64,000 bases of DNA from Marinobacter daqiaonensis (GCF_900115285.1 NZ_FOYW01000001.1:2081272-2145271), one strand, 5' to 3'. Counted from the first letter of the stretch, positions 20,072-29,351 are shown. The notes: a model not told the origin generated them from the sequence alone. Numbers and translations: made by a program.

Positions 20072-21580
20072 CTATAACCGTGATTTCCCTGATGCATCCA
20101 CCAGGCAGTCCCGCCCGGAACGCTTGGCCTTGTACAGGCGGCGGTCGGCCTCGGTGACCATGGCATCGGTACTCAGCTTTCCCGGCCGCAGGTCCACTAC
20201 ATGGACCAGGCCCGCACTGACCGTGACCGGCACCGTCCTGCCCTTGAACTCCACGTTCATGGCACGTACCCGTTCGAGTATTCGCAACAAGGCCTGCCTT
20301 GCGGACTCATGGCTTGCGCTGGCCAGGGCGACCACAAACTCCTCCCCGCCATAGCGCGCGGCAACATCGGTGCCGCGGAACTGTTCCTGCAGCAGGCGAC
20401 CGAACTCCTGGAGCACCCGGTCGCCAGCCTGATGACCGAGGGTATCGTTCACCCGCTTGAAATGGTCGATATCCAGCATCGCCAGGGCGAAACCTTCCCC
20501 CGTCCGCTGGAAACGCGACATCATCTCTTCGACCCGGGGCTGAAGGTAGCGCCGATTATGAATGCCCGTCAGCGGGTCCCGGATGGACTGATTCAGCAGC
20601 TCCTGCTCCAGACGGTGACGTTCCAGGGCCTCCGAGAGCAGGTTTGCCGCCAGGATGAGCAGGTCCGACTGGTCCTTTCGCCAGCTTCGCACGGTCAGCG
20701 AGTCCATGCCGAAGAACCCCTCCACCACACCCCGGATCAGGATGGGCACGCAGAACATGGCGGCCACCCCCTGCTCTTCCAGTAACTCCCGTTCAGCAAC
20801 CGCCTCTTTCGGGAGCTTGCTGACGTCTTCGATAAACACCACCCGGTTCTGCTTCAGGACGCTCTTTGTCTGAGCCTGCCACCAGTGAAATCCGGTGATA
20901 TCCACTTGCTGCTGGGATCCCTTCAGTTCCGGGACCCCCTCCCGACACCATTCATGGGTGTTGGTCATCCGGGCCAGGTCCTCGGAGAACCGGTACACGT
21001 AGACTCTGTCAACGCCGAAGAACTCCCCAATGCGTGCCAGGAAGGTCTGGACTTTGTCGTCAATGTCCCCAATGGTCGAGTTAATGAAGTCTGAGGAAAG
21101 GCTCGTCATCAGTTGTTGAAATGACAGCTGGTACTCGGCCTCTGCCTCACTCTTCCGGAGTCCGAACTCCAGATCCTTGTGAGCCTGGATGTCAGTAAAC
21201 TGCCCGAACCAAAGGGTGCTACCGCCGGGTTCCCTGCGAGGCACTGAATGACCCTCAAACCATCGGTATTCGCCGCTTCTGAGCCTAAGTCTTGCTTGCT
21301 GCTGCCAGGGAGCCAGATCCTGAAAAGATTGCTGGATGGAGGAGCCGACCGCGTCGTGGTCGTCGGGATGGATGATGTTAAACAATTCGGAAGCGTCCCG
21401 GAGCAATTCATCCGGTGAGACCCCGAACAGATCCCGGACACGGCTACTGATGAATGGGATACGATGCGTGGACGCGTCGGCACTGATTTCATAGCAGAAC
21501 AGCACGCCTGGTACGCCAGAAGCGAGTTCCCGGAACAGCCCTGAAAAATCCAGGTTATCCGTTGCGGATTTTGACGCCAT
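20072..21580 (-). CDS. PAS-GAF-GGDEF diguanylate cyclase
   Basis: This soluble protein (502 aa from the ATG at 21580) has a PAS domain (about 10-135), a GAF domain (about 150-325) and a C-terminal GGDEF domain (about 335-495). The motif is YGGEEF, with an RGTD inhibitory site before it, so it should make c-di-GMP with product inhibition. The frame is open 11 codons further upstream; the start MASKSATDN was chosen because it begins the conserved part. The 3' end is 70 bp from the dioxygenase ATG on the same strand, with the inverted repeat between them, so the two units are probably transcribed separately. Confidence 0.88.
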   Translation of the reverse strand: MASKSATDNLDFSGLFRELASGVPGVLFCYEISADASTHRIPFISSRVRDLFGVSPDELLRDASELFNIIHPDDHDAVGSSIQQSFQDLAPWQQQARLRLRSGEYRWFEGHSVPRREPGGSTLWFGQFTDIQAHKDLEFGLRKSEAEAEYQLSFQQLMTSLSSDFINSTIGDIDDKVQTFLARIGEFFGVDRVYVYRFSEDLARMTNTHEWCREGVPELKGSQQQVDITGFHWWQAQTKSVLKQNRVVFIEDVSKLPKEAVAERELLEEQGVAAMFCVPILIRGVVEGFFGMDSLTVRSWRKDQSDLLILAANLLSEALERHRLEQELLNQSIRDPLTGIHNRRYLQPRVEEMMSRFQRTGEGFALAMLDIDHFKRVNDTLGHQAGDRVLQEFGRLLQEQFRGTDVAARYGGEEFVVALASASHESARQALLRILERVRAMNVEFKGRTVPVTVSAGLVHVVDLRPGKLSTDAMVTEADRRLYKAKRSGRDCLVDASGKSRL

Positions 21581-21754
21581 AAGAAGAGGGCCCTTGGCAG
21601 GCGGGACAACCACCGTCTCTTGCGTTCCATCCTAGCCCAATCCCTGACGCCGTGCCATTTCACGAGGGACCCCAGTACCCTGGCGAAGGGCTCGCGGGGA
21701 TGGCATTACACGCCCCGGGTGCGCCACAATGCTCCCTTTTCAGGAAAACTCGAA

Positions 21755-22528
21755 TTGACCGACGAATCATCCAGATTACGCGCTGAGTGGCAGGCCTTCT
21801 GGCTGGCACTGGGATTTCTTACCCGTCTTCCGATGATGGTAAAGATCGACTACAGCCAGAAGCTCATGAATCAGAGCAGCCTTTACTTTCCCCTGGTGGG
21901 ACTGCTGCTGGGCGCCCTGTACGCCACGACCTATACGGGCCTGACCCTGGTGTTCCCGCCGCTGACAGGCATTCTCCTGGTGATGGCCCTGCATCTGTGG
22001 ACGACCGGAGCCTTCCATGAAGATGGCCTGGCGGACAGCGTGGATGCCCTCGGGGGCGGCTATACCGTCGAGCGCCGCCTGGAAATCATGAAGGACAGCC
22101 GTATCGGCACCTATGGCACGGCCGCCCTGGTCATGTCCCTCGCCCTCAAGGCAGCGCTGCTGCTGGACAGCTCACTCATCTGGCTGGCGCTGCTGGTCGC
22201 CCCGGCGGTCTCGCGGCTGACACCGCTGCTACTGATGGGCGGTATGCGCTATGTCACGGACACAAGCACAAGCAAGAGCAGGCCGGTGGCGGACGGTTTC
22301 TCCCGGCGGCGGCTGGCTCTCGCTTGCGCCTTCACCCTTACCCTCACCCTGGTGTTCAGTCTCTGGCACGTCAACCTGCTGCTGTGGAGTGTTATCGCAA
22401 CCATGGGGGTGGCCCTGCTCTGGGGTCGGTATCTGCACACCCAGCTGGGGGGCTATACCGGCGATGCCCTGGGGGCCAGCGTGGTCCTCTCCGAACTCGT
22501 TCTGCTTCTGCTGCTGACTCTGGAGTGA
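21755..22528 (+). CDS. cobS: Adenosylcobinamide-GDP ribazoletransferase (cobalamin synthase)
   Basis: CobS joins adenosylcobinamide-GDP and alpha-ribazole in the last steps of B12 assembly, in the inner membrane. The protein shows LGFLTRLPM near the N terminus and HEDGLADSVDALGGG, the metal-binding signature of the family, followed by several helices. The frame is open to 21620, but a TTG at 21755 with an aggaaa eight bases upstream gives 257 residues, close to the usual size. No other cob gene and no B12 riboswitch were seen nearby, so it may serve salvage or belong to a scattered pathway. Confidence 0.9.
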   Translation: MTDESSRLRAEWQAFWLALGFLTRLPMMVKIDYSQKLMNQSSLYFPLVGLLLGALYATTYTGLTLVFPPLTGILLVMALHLWTTGAFHEDGLADSVDALGGGYTVERRLEIMKDSRIGTYGTAALVMSLALKAALLLDSSLIWLALLVAPAVSRLTPLLLMGGMRYVTDTSTSKSRPVADGFSRRRLALACAFTLTLTLVFSLWHVNLLLWSVIATMGVALLWGRYLHTQLGGYTGDALGASVVLSELVLLLLLTLE

Positions 22529-22585
22529 CGGTCAGCGCAGCGCGGGGACGCAGCCATTATCCCCGGAGCGAGGGCAGGATTCAGC

Positions 22586-24676
22586 TCAGTGCAGGAACCG
22601 CTCAAGCTCCTGAACCGGCAGCGGTCTGGCAAACAGGTAGCCCTGGGCGAAATCACACTTCTTCTCTTTCAGCCAGTCCCGCTGCTCGGCTGTCTCCACG
22701 CCCTCCGCCATGACCTTCAGCCCCAGTCTGTGGGCCATCATGATGATGGTTTCGAAGATCTCCCGTTCAGTCGAGCGGGCGCCAGTCTGCAAAAAGGCCG
22801 GAGCGACTTTCAGGTAATTGATATTGAAACGTTTCAGGGAGGTCAGTGAGGAGCACCCGGTGCCGAAATCGTCAAGGGCCAGTTCGAGACCGGCGTCCTG
22901 AAGACTTTTCAGACGCTCCTGCAGGTAGGGGGAACCATTTACAAGGGTGTTCTCGGCGAGCTCCACCACCACGTTGCTTGCGCCTTCCTTTCGCCGGTTG
23001 GTGTGTATTTCCCAGGGTTTTTTCCGGGTATCGTGAATGAACTGCAGCGGTGAGGTGTTGACGCTGACCTGAACACTTCGCCCGGTATCCAGGCTCCACT
23101 GATCGGCCTGGGCTGACGCTTCGGCGAACACCCAGTCCTCTAGTTCATCGATCAGCCCTGTTTCCTCCGCAAGCTTCAGAAACTCTTTGGGAAGTAACAG
23201 GCCTCGCTGGGGGTGCTCCCAACGTAACAGTGCTTCGGCTTTGGTAACGCGGCCCGTGGCGAGTTCGAAAATCGGCTGGTAGTAGAGCCTGAATTGCTGA
23301 TGTATCAGTGCCTGACGGAGGTCGCCAATCAGCTGTTGTCGTTCCGACGGGGACTGTTCGCGCACTTCGCTGAAGAAGCAGAGCTGATTGCGACCGGTGC
23401 CCTTGGCTGTGTACATGGCCCGATCGGCGCGGTTCAGCAGCTTTCGACTGTCCGACGTATCCTCGGGAAACATGGCAATGCCAATGCTGCCGGAAACCAT
23501 TGCCCGCTCCTGATCCAGCTCAAACGGAGCACTGAGCTGATCCAGAATGTCCCTGGCGATCACCTCGATAAGTCTGGCGTCACCAAGGTCCAGCAGGAGA
23601 ACAGTAAACTCATCGCCTCCCAGGCGTGCAACGGTATCGGTCTCACGGATGCAGGACTTGATCCGATCCGCGCTTTGCTGCAGCAAACGGTCCCCCGCTT
23701 CATGCCCCAGCCTGTCGTTAACCTCCTTGAAGTGATCCAGATCGATCAGTAACAGCGCAAAAGGAATGCCCGTGCGATTGGAATGAGTGGCATTCTGGTT
23801 CAGCCGGTCTTCGAACAGGCGCCGATTGGGGATACCGGTGAGAGCGTCGAAGTTAGCCAGTCGCCAGGTTTCCTCTTCCGACCGCTTTTGTTCAGTGACA
23901 TCACGGGCGATACCGGAAATGGCCTCCACCACCCCCTGATCATCAATCACCGGGGCATAAACGTAGTCGATAAACCGCTTTCCGGCCTCTTCCTCTAACA
24001 CCACTTCCTGGTGAAGTTTTTCTTTCTTCCTTATCACGCGGGACAATGTCTGACTCTTGCCGGAGGAGTCTGGAAGACAAATATCTGCGAAGGATTTACC
24101 GATGAGATCGTCCCTGGATCTATCCTGGAACGCCGCCATGGCATCATTCGCGTAGAGGAACCGACCTTCAAGGTCCAGCACAAAACCGGGATCGGGCATG
24201 GATGACATCATCGTTTCAAATAGCCTGGCCTGATGCTCCGTGTCCGCCTGGTACCGCTGTATGGACTCTGACAGCGTCTTGTCCAGTGCCTCATTGAACT
24301 GAACCAGATCAGTAAACTCCCGATGGCTCGATGGTTTACCGTCCTCGATCCACATCTGGATGATCGATCTCCGCAAGGCTCTGAACTCCGTGGCCAACTG
24401 GTGTACATCGGCTCCCATACCAAACCGTTGTGAGCCGTGCTTCTGGGCGGAGGTCTCTTCGCCAGATAGGGAGCCCCGCCCAATCGACCTTTCCGACGAT
24501 TCATGCTCGCTCTGCCGATGTTCCATATCATGAATGATGGCCTCAAGGACGAATTTAAAATGATCTCGTAGTTCCTTCCGGGAAAAATTTTCCGGAGGGA
24601 GGATAGCCCGTGCATCCTGTTCGCATTCAAGGAGAATACTTTCCATGTTATCGCGGATAAATTGGGCGAATCTCAT
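22586..24676 (-). CDS. RsbRD-like/PAS/GGDEF/EAL c-di-GMP enzyme
   Basis: The protein (about 696 aa) begins with a helical RsbRD-N-like region (FIRDNMESILLECEQDARAI through FRALRRSIIQMW), followed by a PAS domain, GGDEF and EAL. GGDEF is intact (LGGDEF) with RETD before it. EAL keeps AEALLRWEHP, VNTS, DDFGTG and AEGVET, but the usual KID reads KVA, so one conserved Asp is lost; phosphodiesterase activity is likely but not sure. Start: the frame runs up to 24895. ATGs at 24694 and 24676 are both possible; the latter follows a GGAGG. It is convergent with cobS and divergent from the MscS gene. Confidence 0.87.
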   Translation of the reverse strand: MRFAQFIRDNMESILLECEQDARAILPPENFSRKELRDHFKFVLEAIIHDMEHRQSEHESSERSIGRGSLSGEETSAQKHGSQRFGMGADVHQLATEFRALRRSIIQMWIEDGKPSSHREFTDLVQFNEALDKTLSESIQRYQADTEHQARLFETMMSSMPDPGFVLDLEGRFLYANDAMAAFQDRSRDDLIGKSFADICLPDSSGKSQTLSRVIRKKEKLHQEVVLEEEAGKRFIDYVYAPVIDDQGVVEAISGIARDVTEQKRSEEETWRLANFDALTGIPNRRLFEDRLNQNATHSNRTGIPFALLLIDLDHFKEVNDRLGHEAGDRLLQQSADRIKSCIRETDTVARLGGDEFTVLLLDLGDARLIEVIARDILDQLSAPFELDQERAMVSGSIGIAMFPEDTSDSRKLLNRADRAMYTAKGTGRNQLCFFSEVREQSPSERQQLIGDLRQALIHQQFRLYYQPIFELATGRVTKAEALLRWEHPQRGLLLPKEFLKLAEETGLIDELEDWVFAEASAQADQWSLDTGRSVQVSVNTSPLQFIHDTRKKPWEIHTNRRKEGASNVVVELAENTLVNGSPYLQERLKSLQDAGLELALDDFGTGCSSLTSLKRFNINYLKVAPAFLQTGARSTEREIFETIIMMAHRLGLKVMAEGVETAEQRDWLKEKKCDFAQGYLFARPLPVQELERFLH

Positions 24677-24958
24677 CTTCTGGGGGGCCTCCATGGCATC
24701 CTGTTCCAGGCGGGCAGGCGGAGCAATTGTTTCATCCCGGAAAAGAGGTGACGGGCCTGCAGCGTCAATGGCCGTCTCTTCGGAACCCGCGACATACTCA
24801 AAGCCTAGCTCGGAAGCAGTCGTTTTCAATCCGGAGCGTTCAAATACCTTTATCTGAACTGCCTGTTCATGGTCCCCGGCACAGCCCGCGCCCATCTCTC
24901 GCCCCTGACCCGGAATCTGCTAAGTTTGAACAGGACCACCCATCCCCCTGGAGCCCCC

Positions 24959-26269
24959 ATGAAAGACCTGCTTGTGGTGTGCCTGACCGCCCTGACCCTG
25001 GCGATGACCATGCCGGTGGCTCACGCCCAGATGACGGAGAGCACGGAGCCGGAAATACGGGTTCAGGATACCCCGCGGGATCAGGCGATCCAGAGCCGCC
25101 TGAAGGCGGTACTGGCCGCCATTGACGGCCTTGAGGATGTCGAGGCCACGGTGCAGGCAGGGGTGGTGACCCTGGAGGGGCAGGTCTCCAGCGCCCGGTC
25201 CGCCCGGGAACTGACTGCGGTCGCCCAACGGGTTGAAGGGGTGGTCTTCGTCCAGAACCGGCTGCAGGAGGAAGTGGATGTGGCGGCCCGCCTTCAGCCC
25301 GCCCGCCGGAAATTCCAGGAGCTGGTGGCCACCGTGATACGCACCTTGCCCCTCACCCTTGCAGCCCTGGGTGTGGTCGTGGTGTTTGCGCTCCTCGGCC
25401 GGTGGATCAGCCACCATGCTGACTGGCTGCGGCACCTGGGTTTTTCGGAACTGGCGTCCCATCTTGGCAAGCGGGTGATCCGACTGATCATCACCGGCAT
25501 CGGCATCCTGCTGGCCCTGGAAATCCTCGACGCCACCGCCCTGGTGGGCGCCATGCTCGGCGTGGCCGGGGTCGCCGGCATCGCTGTGGGTTTCGCGTTC
25601 CGCAACATCGTTGAGAACTATCTGGCCGGCGTACTGCTGAGCGCCAGGAATCCCTTCAACATTGGCGATAATGTGCAGATGGGCGAGCTCGCCGGAAGCG
25701 TGGTTCGCCTCACCTCCCGGGACACCGTGCTGATGACCGCGGAGGGTAACCACCTGCGCATTCCCAACAGCATGATCATGACCTCGCCGCTGACCAACTT
25801 TACCCGTAACCCCCTCCGCCAGTTCGATTTCCCGGTCAACATAGCGGCGAACCTGGACCCCGCCGACGCCCGGCGGCTGGGCACGGCCACCCTGCGGGGG
25901 ATGAAAGGGGTGCTATCGGACCCCGGCCCGCTGGGTGTGGTGAATTCCCTGGGTGAGGGCACCGTGCAACTGCGTTTCTTCGGCTGGATCGACCAGCGGG
26001 AGACGGATTTCCTGAAGGCCAGGAGCGAAGCCATCCGCCTGATCAAGGCCGCGTTCGATGGGGCTGGCATCGAGATGCCGGCGCCCACCTACCGCATCCG
26101 CACGGATGACAGCCCATCCCGAGCGGGCCAGAAGCCGGAAACCACCGTAGCACCCCACGAGCCGGTGGACGTTGCCGCCGACTACACCATCGACCGGCAG
26201 GTTGAGGATGAACTGCGAACCTCGGGCGAGGAGAATCTCCTGAAAGCCGGCAGGAACGGGCAACAGTAG
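24959..26269 (+). CDS. MscS-type mechanosensitive channel with N-terminal BON domain
   Basis: From the ATG at 24959 (436 aa) a cleavable signal peptide ends at VAHAQ. A BON domain follows (about 40-115, with VTLEGQVSSARSARELTAV), then three membrane helices and an MscS core. The pore-lining helix is glycine/alanine-rich (GVAGVAGIAVGFAFRNIVEN), followed by the beta domain (NIGDNVQMGELAGSVVRLTS). Such channels open under membrane tension to release solutes after osmotic downshock. BON domains bind lipid or peptidoglycan, suggesting attachment to the envelope. A palindromic repeat cluster lies just after the stop. Confidence 0.9.
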   Translation: MKDLLVVCLTALTLAMTMPVAHAQMTESTEPEIRVQDTPRDQAIQSRLKAVLAAIDGLEDVEATVQAGVVTLEGQVSSARSARELTAVAQRVEGVVFVQNRLQEEVDVAARLQPARRKFQELVATVIRTLPLTLAALGVVVVFALLGRWISHHADWLRHLGFSELASHLGKRVIRLIITGIGILLALEILDATALVGAMLGVAGVAGIAVGFAFRNIVENYLAGVLLSARNPFNIGDNVQMGELAGSVVRLTSRDTVLMTAEGNHLRIPNSMIMTSPLTNFTRNPLRQFDFPVNIAANLDPADARRLGTATLRGMKGVLSDPGPLGVVNSLGEGTVQLRFFGWIDQRETDFLKARSEAIRLIKAAFDGAGIEMPAPTYRIRTDDSPSRAGQKPETTVAPHEPVDVAADYTIDRQVEDELRTSGEENLLKAGRNGQQ

Positions 26270-26303
26270 TGTTCTGCGTCGGGTGGACCTCTACCGGGCC
26301 CCG

Positions 26304-26406
26304 TATTGTCAGCCATTGATGGGAGACCACCACATCCGGTCTGGCACCTGGCCGGAGCCAGCACCGGCAAACCCCGGATCAGGGAATGATTCCGGCGGGA
26401 AACTAG
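26304..26406 (+). repeat. Degenerate copy of the palindromic element, in tandem
   Basis: This stretch aligns with the right half of the intact element next to it (26566-26672). Shared blocks include ttgtcagcc, accaccaca, tggcc and a terminal CTAG. The match runs to the CTAG at 26403-26406, which is also the left end of the intact element, so two copies abut head to tail. Many substitutions show that this copy is older. Confidence 0.7.
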
Positions 26407-26672
26407 TGTCTCGGCCGGTTAATTCGCTGACCTACTGAGCCCCTGAAAGCCTTGAGAGCAAGGCGCGGTGTCGAAGGTTTGGTGGTTTCAAATCGAGGCG
26501 CCGCAACACAGCTCTCAAGGCTTTCAGGGGCTCCCGGAGGGCTTGCCGCTGGCGACTCTGGACCTGTGTTGTCAGCCCTTGATGTGGAACCACCACACCT
26601 GCGGACTGACGCCTTGGCCAGAGTCGCCAGCGGCAAGCAATAGGTCAGCGAATTAACCGGCCGGGACACTAG
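26403..26672. mobile_element. Palindromic three-stem element with 32-bp terminal inverted repeats (MITE-like)
   Basis: The 270-bp element has terminal inverted repeats at 26403-26434 and 26641-26672 that match at 31 of 32 positions and end in CTAG. Inside are two long perfect hairpins: 26437-26459 with 26511-26533 (23 bp), and 26541-26561 with 26618-26638 (21 bp). Loop one (26460-26510) resembles the reverse complement of loop two (26562-26617), so the element is an inverted duplication that can fold into a three-way junction. It encodes no protein. CTAG may be a target duplication, as in some IS5-type insertions, or part of the element. It lies between the MscS gene and a small membrane protein whose stop codon is in the right CTAG. 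Confidence 0.82.
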
Positions 26673-27037
26673 GAGGCCGCGTAGATTGAGTTGCTGAAGA
26701 TATAAATGTGCAGAATGGCCATTGCCAGACAAAACAGGTTTGAGAAAATCACATAGGACCGGAACGCTTTCCCCTCAACGGTATTTCTGGACAGGCAGAT
26801 AAAACCGATAATAAGCGTCGATATGGCGACAAGAAAGGTCGGCAAAGCCAGGAACATCATCTTTTCAGAATCCGAACCCACCATCGCAACATGGAATTCA
26901 GCCTGGCCAATCTCTGACGCCGCCCCCAATATGAACACCACGTAGTAAATCGTGAAAAACGCCAGGGAAACCGCCAGTTGCACACCAAACACGCCGATGA
27001 CATACCAGGTGTTCTTCATGTGATGAATCTCGGCCAC
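26669..27037 (-). CDS. Small four-helix membrane protein, unknown
   Basis: The 122-residue protein has four predicted helices (about 10-38, 50-75, 85-105, 105-120 by hydrophobicity) and few charges. It was not assigned to a family. A GTG at 27037 is preferred as start because GGAGGA lies seven bases upstream; an ATG six codons later (MKNTWYV) is possible. The TAG stop is inside the CTAG that ends the palindromic element. If CTAG is a target duplication, the original stop was the same. It is divergent from marC. Confidence 0.65.
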   Translation of the reverse strand: MAEIHHMKNTWYVIGVFGVQLAVSLAFFTIYYVVFILGAASEIGQAEFHVAMVGSDSEKMMFLALPTFLVAISTLIIGFICLSRNTVEGKAFRSYVIFSNLFCLAMAILHIYIFSNSIYAAS

Positions 27038-27243
27038 GGATTGTCCTCCATGTTCTTGGTCGCCCAGGAATCCATCCGATGGGACAACTCCCCGAGGCCA
27101 GCGAATGCATCAGCCCACGCAGAACCCCGCCAGCGGATATTGACCTCCCCACGATATAAAACGTCTGGCCGCTCATCAAATGGAACGTAAGCAGGCAGAC
27201 CAACTGCTATGCTTGAGAATTTACCCACGAGGCCCGCTTTCCG

Positions 27244-27867
27244 ATGTTCGAGATGTTCTTTACCACCTACCTCAGCTCCACCATCCGCTTCCTGTTCCTG
27301 CTCGCCCCCTTCTTTGTTGTCTCCATGTTCCTGGCCCTGACCCGGGGACTGCCCGCAGCGGAGAAAGAGTCCATCATCCGCCGGGCCTGCATATCCGCCC
27401 TCGTGCTGGGGCTGATCCTGTTCTTCGCGGGACCTCTGCTGTTCAGTGCGATTGGCATTACCCTGAATTCCTTTCGCATCGGCGCCGGCAGCCTGCTGTT
27501 TCTGACCGCCATCAGCCTGGTCACAAGTGGCACCCGTAACCACGCCACCGGACTGCCGGACGAGGACCGGGATGACATTGCCGTAGTACCCCTGGCAATC
27601 CCGGTGATGATCGGGCCGGCGACCATCGGCGCCATCCTGGTATACGGGGCGGAGCTGAATACTGTGCCGGCCGTTGCCGGAGGTCTTCTCGGACTGGTGT
27701 CCGGCCTGTTCATACTGGCCGTGCTGCTGCGACTGTCCGGTCACCTGGAAAATGTACTGGGCAGGACGGGGCTGAATATCCTCTCGAAGATCAGTGGCCT
27801 GATCCTGTCCGCCATGGCGGCGGAAATTGTCATGACCGGGATTGCCGGGTTTATGGCATCCACCTGA
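27244..27867 (+). CDS. MarC family membrane protein
   Basis: The 207-residue protein has six membrane helices and the MarC/UPF0056 pattern: an N-terminal LLAPFFVVSMFLALTRGLP, SFRIGAGSLLFLTAISLV in the third helix and PLAIPVMIGPATIGAIL. MarC proteins were once tied to multiple antibiotic resistance, but their transport role is unproven. It stands alone between the small membrane protein (divergent) and the MORN lipoprotein (convergent). Confidence 0.85.
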   Translation: MFEMFFTTYLSSTIRFLFLLAPFFVVSMFLALTRGLPAAEKESIIRRACISALVLGLILFFAGPLLFSAIGITLNSFRIGAGSLLFLTAISLVTSGTRNHATGLPDEDRDDIAVVPLAIPVMIGPATIGAILVYGAELNTVPAVAGGLLGLVSGLFILAVLLRLSGHLENVLGRTGLNILSKISGLILSAMAAEIVMTGIAGFMAST

Positions 27868-27965
27868 GCCGCGCCCGTAAGGAGTGCCGGCCGGTCGAGC
27901 GGGATGCTCACGGCTACGGCTTCCAACGGTCCCGAAAAGAATCGCCGATGGACCTGGCCGCCTCG

Positions 27966-29348
27966 TCAGCCAGCCGGAGCCGGTCTTCTCTCACTCAGCC
28001 ATTGCCGCAGGTCGTCGTCCAGGTGGAACTGGGGGTAGGACCAGTTCTCCTCCTCCATTCCGATGTCCTCCTCCCAGACCCTGATTTGCTCCCTGACCTG
28101 ACCGAACATGGCTTCGGGATCAGTGAGGGACAGGCCCACGTGCTGGTACACCGCCTTGGTGAACCAGGTCATCTCTGAGTCGTCGCCACAGCCAAAGGAG
28201 GTACGGTCTTCCCTCGCGGAGGTCATGATCAGGGTGTTGCTGTCCCTTAGCTGGTTGAGCCAATGGCCGGAGTAACAGGCGGAGACCACCAGCACTTTGC
28301 GGTGGGCCTTCAGGGGCTCGAGCATTTCCGCGAAGGCCTTGGGGGTCAGGTCCGGCAGTTCGATACCGGGCTGCTGCAACAACAGTCCACCGTCCTGGCC
28401 ACCGTGGCTCACCAGGTGGATGAAAAGCAGGTCCTGCTCCGGGTCCATGCGCTGACCCAGGGCCTCGATGGCCCTTGCGATGGAGGGCCGGCTGGCCAGG
28501 GGAAGGGTTTCATAGTCGCGGTGATTGAGCAGCATGATGGCACGGCTCTCAACATCGAACAGCTTCTGCAAGCCGGTTCTGGCAACCTCGATATCCCGCA
28601 TGAAGACGGACTCGGTACCATCGCCACCCACCGCGAGAAAATAGGCATCAGTGACACCCGGGCGCTCGGGTTCCAGGCGTTCAATCTGACGGTTCAGGCG
28701 CTGGCGGTCCTCGGCCAGAATCTTCTCGGTCAGGGGTTCGGTTGGCTTTTCCGGTGTGTATTCCTCGCCATCCAGGAATTCACCGTACTCCCAGCTGCCG
28801 GAGAGGCTGCCCACATCGTCCGGTGCACCGGTGTAGGTGTAGGTGTAGGTGCCTTCACCGTGGTAGTACCAGTCACGGAACTCGCCCTCATAGGTGCCGT
28901 AATCCGTGATGTGCGCGCCCTCCACCGGGTCACCATCAACGAACCTGGCGATATAGACGCTGTCATTGACTTCATAGCGTCCTACCCCATGGAACCGGTT
29001 ATTCCTGAAGGCGCCTTCATAAAGACTGTTTTCATCCTGAAGCACGCCCTCCCCCGCCATCAGGCCCTTCTCGAACTCGCCTTCGTAGCGCCAGCCCGCC
29101 GCGGAATCGAGCTCGCCCTTCCCATGCCAGTATCCTTCCCGAAACTCGCCCCGGTAGACCGTCCCACCGGGAAATTCCTGAACGCCTTCTCCGTGGAAGA
29201 CGCCGTTGCGGGTCTCCCCGGTATAGGTGCTGCCGTCCGGGAGCCGGGCGTCGGAGGGCAGCAACGGTGAGGAATCACAGGCCGCCAGGAGCAGAGCCAG
29301 GATCAGTGACAGGGTGAGTCGCAGGGCGCGAGGTAAATCGGTGGACAT
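27966..29348 (-). CDS. MORN-repeat lipoprotein with C13 (legumain/caspase-like) peptidase domain
   Basis: The 460-residue protein starts with a lipoprotein signal (ALLLAAC lipobox, Cys near 24). Residues about 35-175 hold six or seven MORN repeats (YxGExxxGxxHGxGxxxxxxG pattern, for example YRGEFREGYWHGKGEL). The second half (about 225-455) looks like a C13 peptidase with catalytic His in LVSHGGQDG and Cys in VVSACYSG, the caspase/legumain fold dyad. It is probably anchored to a membrane facing the periplasm. Similar C13 proteins occur in Pseudomonas, but their targets are unknown. It lies three bases after a DsbA-fold isomerase gene on the same strand. Confidence 0.82.
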   Translation of the reverse strand: MSTDLPRALRLTLSLILALLLAACDSSPLLPSDARLPDGSTYTGETRNGVFHGEGVQEFPGGTVYRGEFREGYWHGKGELDSAAGWRYEGEFEKGLMAGEGVLQDENSLYEGAFRNNRFHGVGRYEVNDSVYIARFVDGDPVEGAHITDYGTYEGEFRDWYYHGEGTYTYTYTGAPDDVGSLSGSWEYGEFLDGEEYTPEKPTEPLTEKILAEDRQRLNRQIERLEPERPGVTDAYFLAVGGDGTESVFMRDIEVARTGLQKLFDVESRAIMLLNHRDYETLPLASRPSIARAIEALGQRMDPEQDLLFIHLVSHGGQDGGLLLQQPGIELPDLTPKAFAEMLEPLKAHRKVLVVSACYSGHWLNQLRDSNTLIMTSAREDRTSFGCGDDSEMTWFTKAVYQHVGLSLTDPEAMFGQVREQIRVWEEDIGMEEENWSYPQFHLDDDLRQWLSERRPAPAG

Positions 29349-29351
29349 CCG

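Noticed and set aside
21614..21754. B12 riboswitch before cobS
   Set aside because: The short leader is too small for a cobalamin riboswitch and no B12-box-like sequence was seen.
24694..24895. N-terminal extension of the RsbRD/GGDEF/EAL protein
   Set aside because: The first 67 codons lie in the promoter region of the divergent MscS gene and carry no domain; a later start with GGAGG is better.
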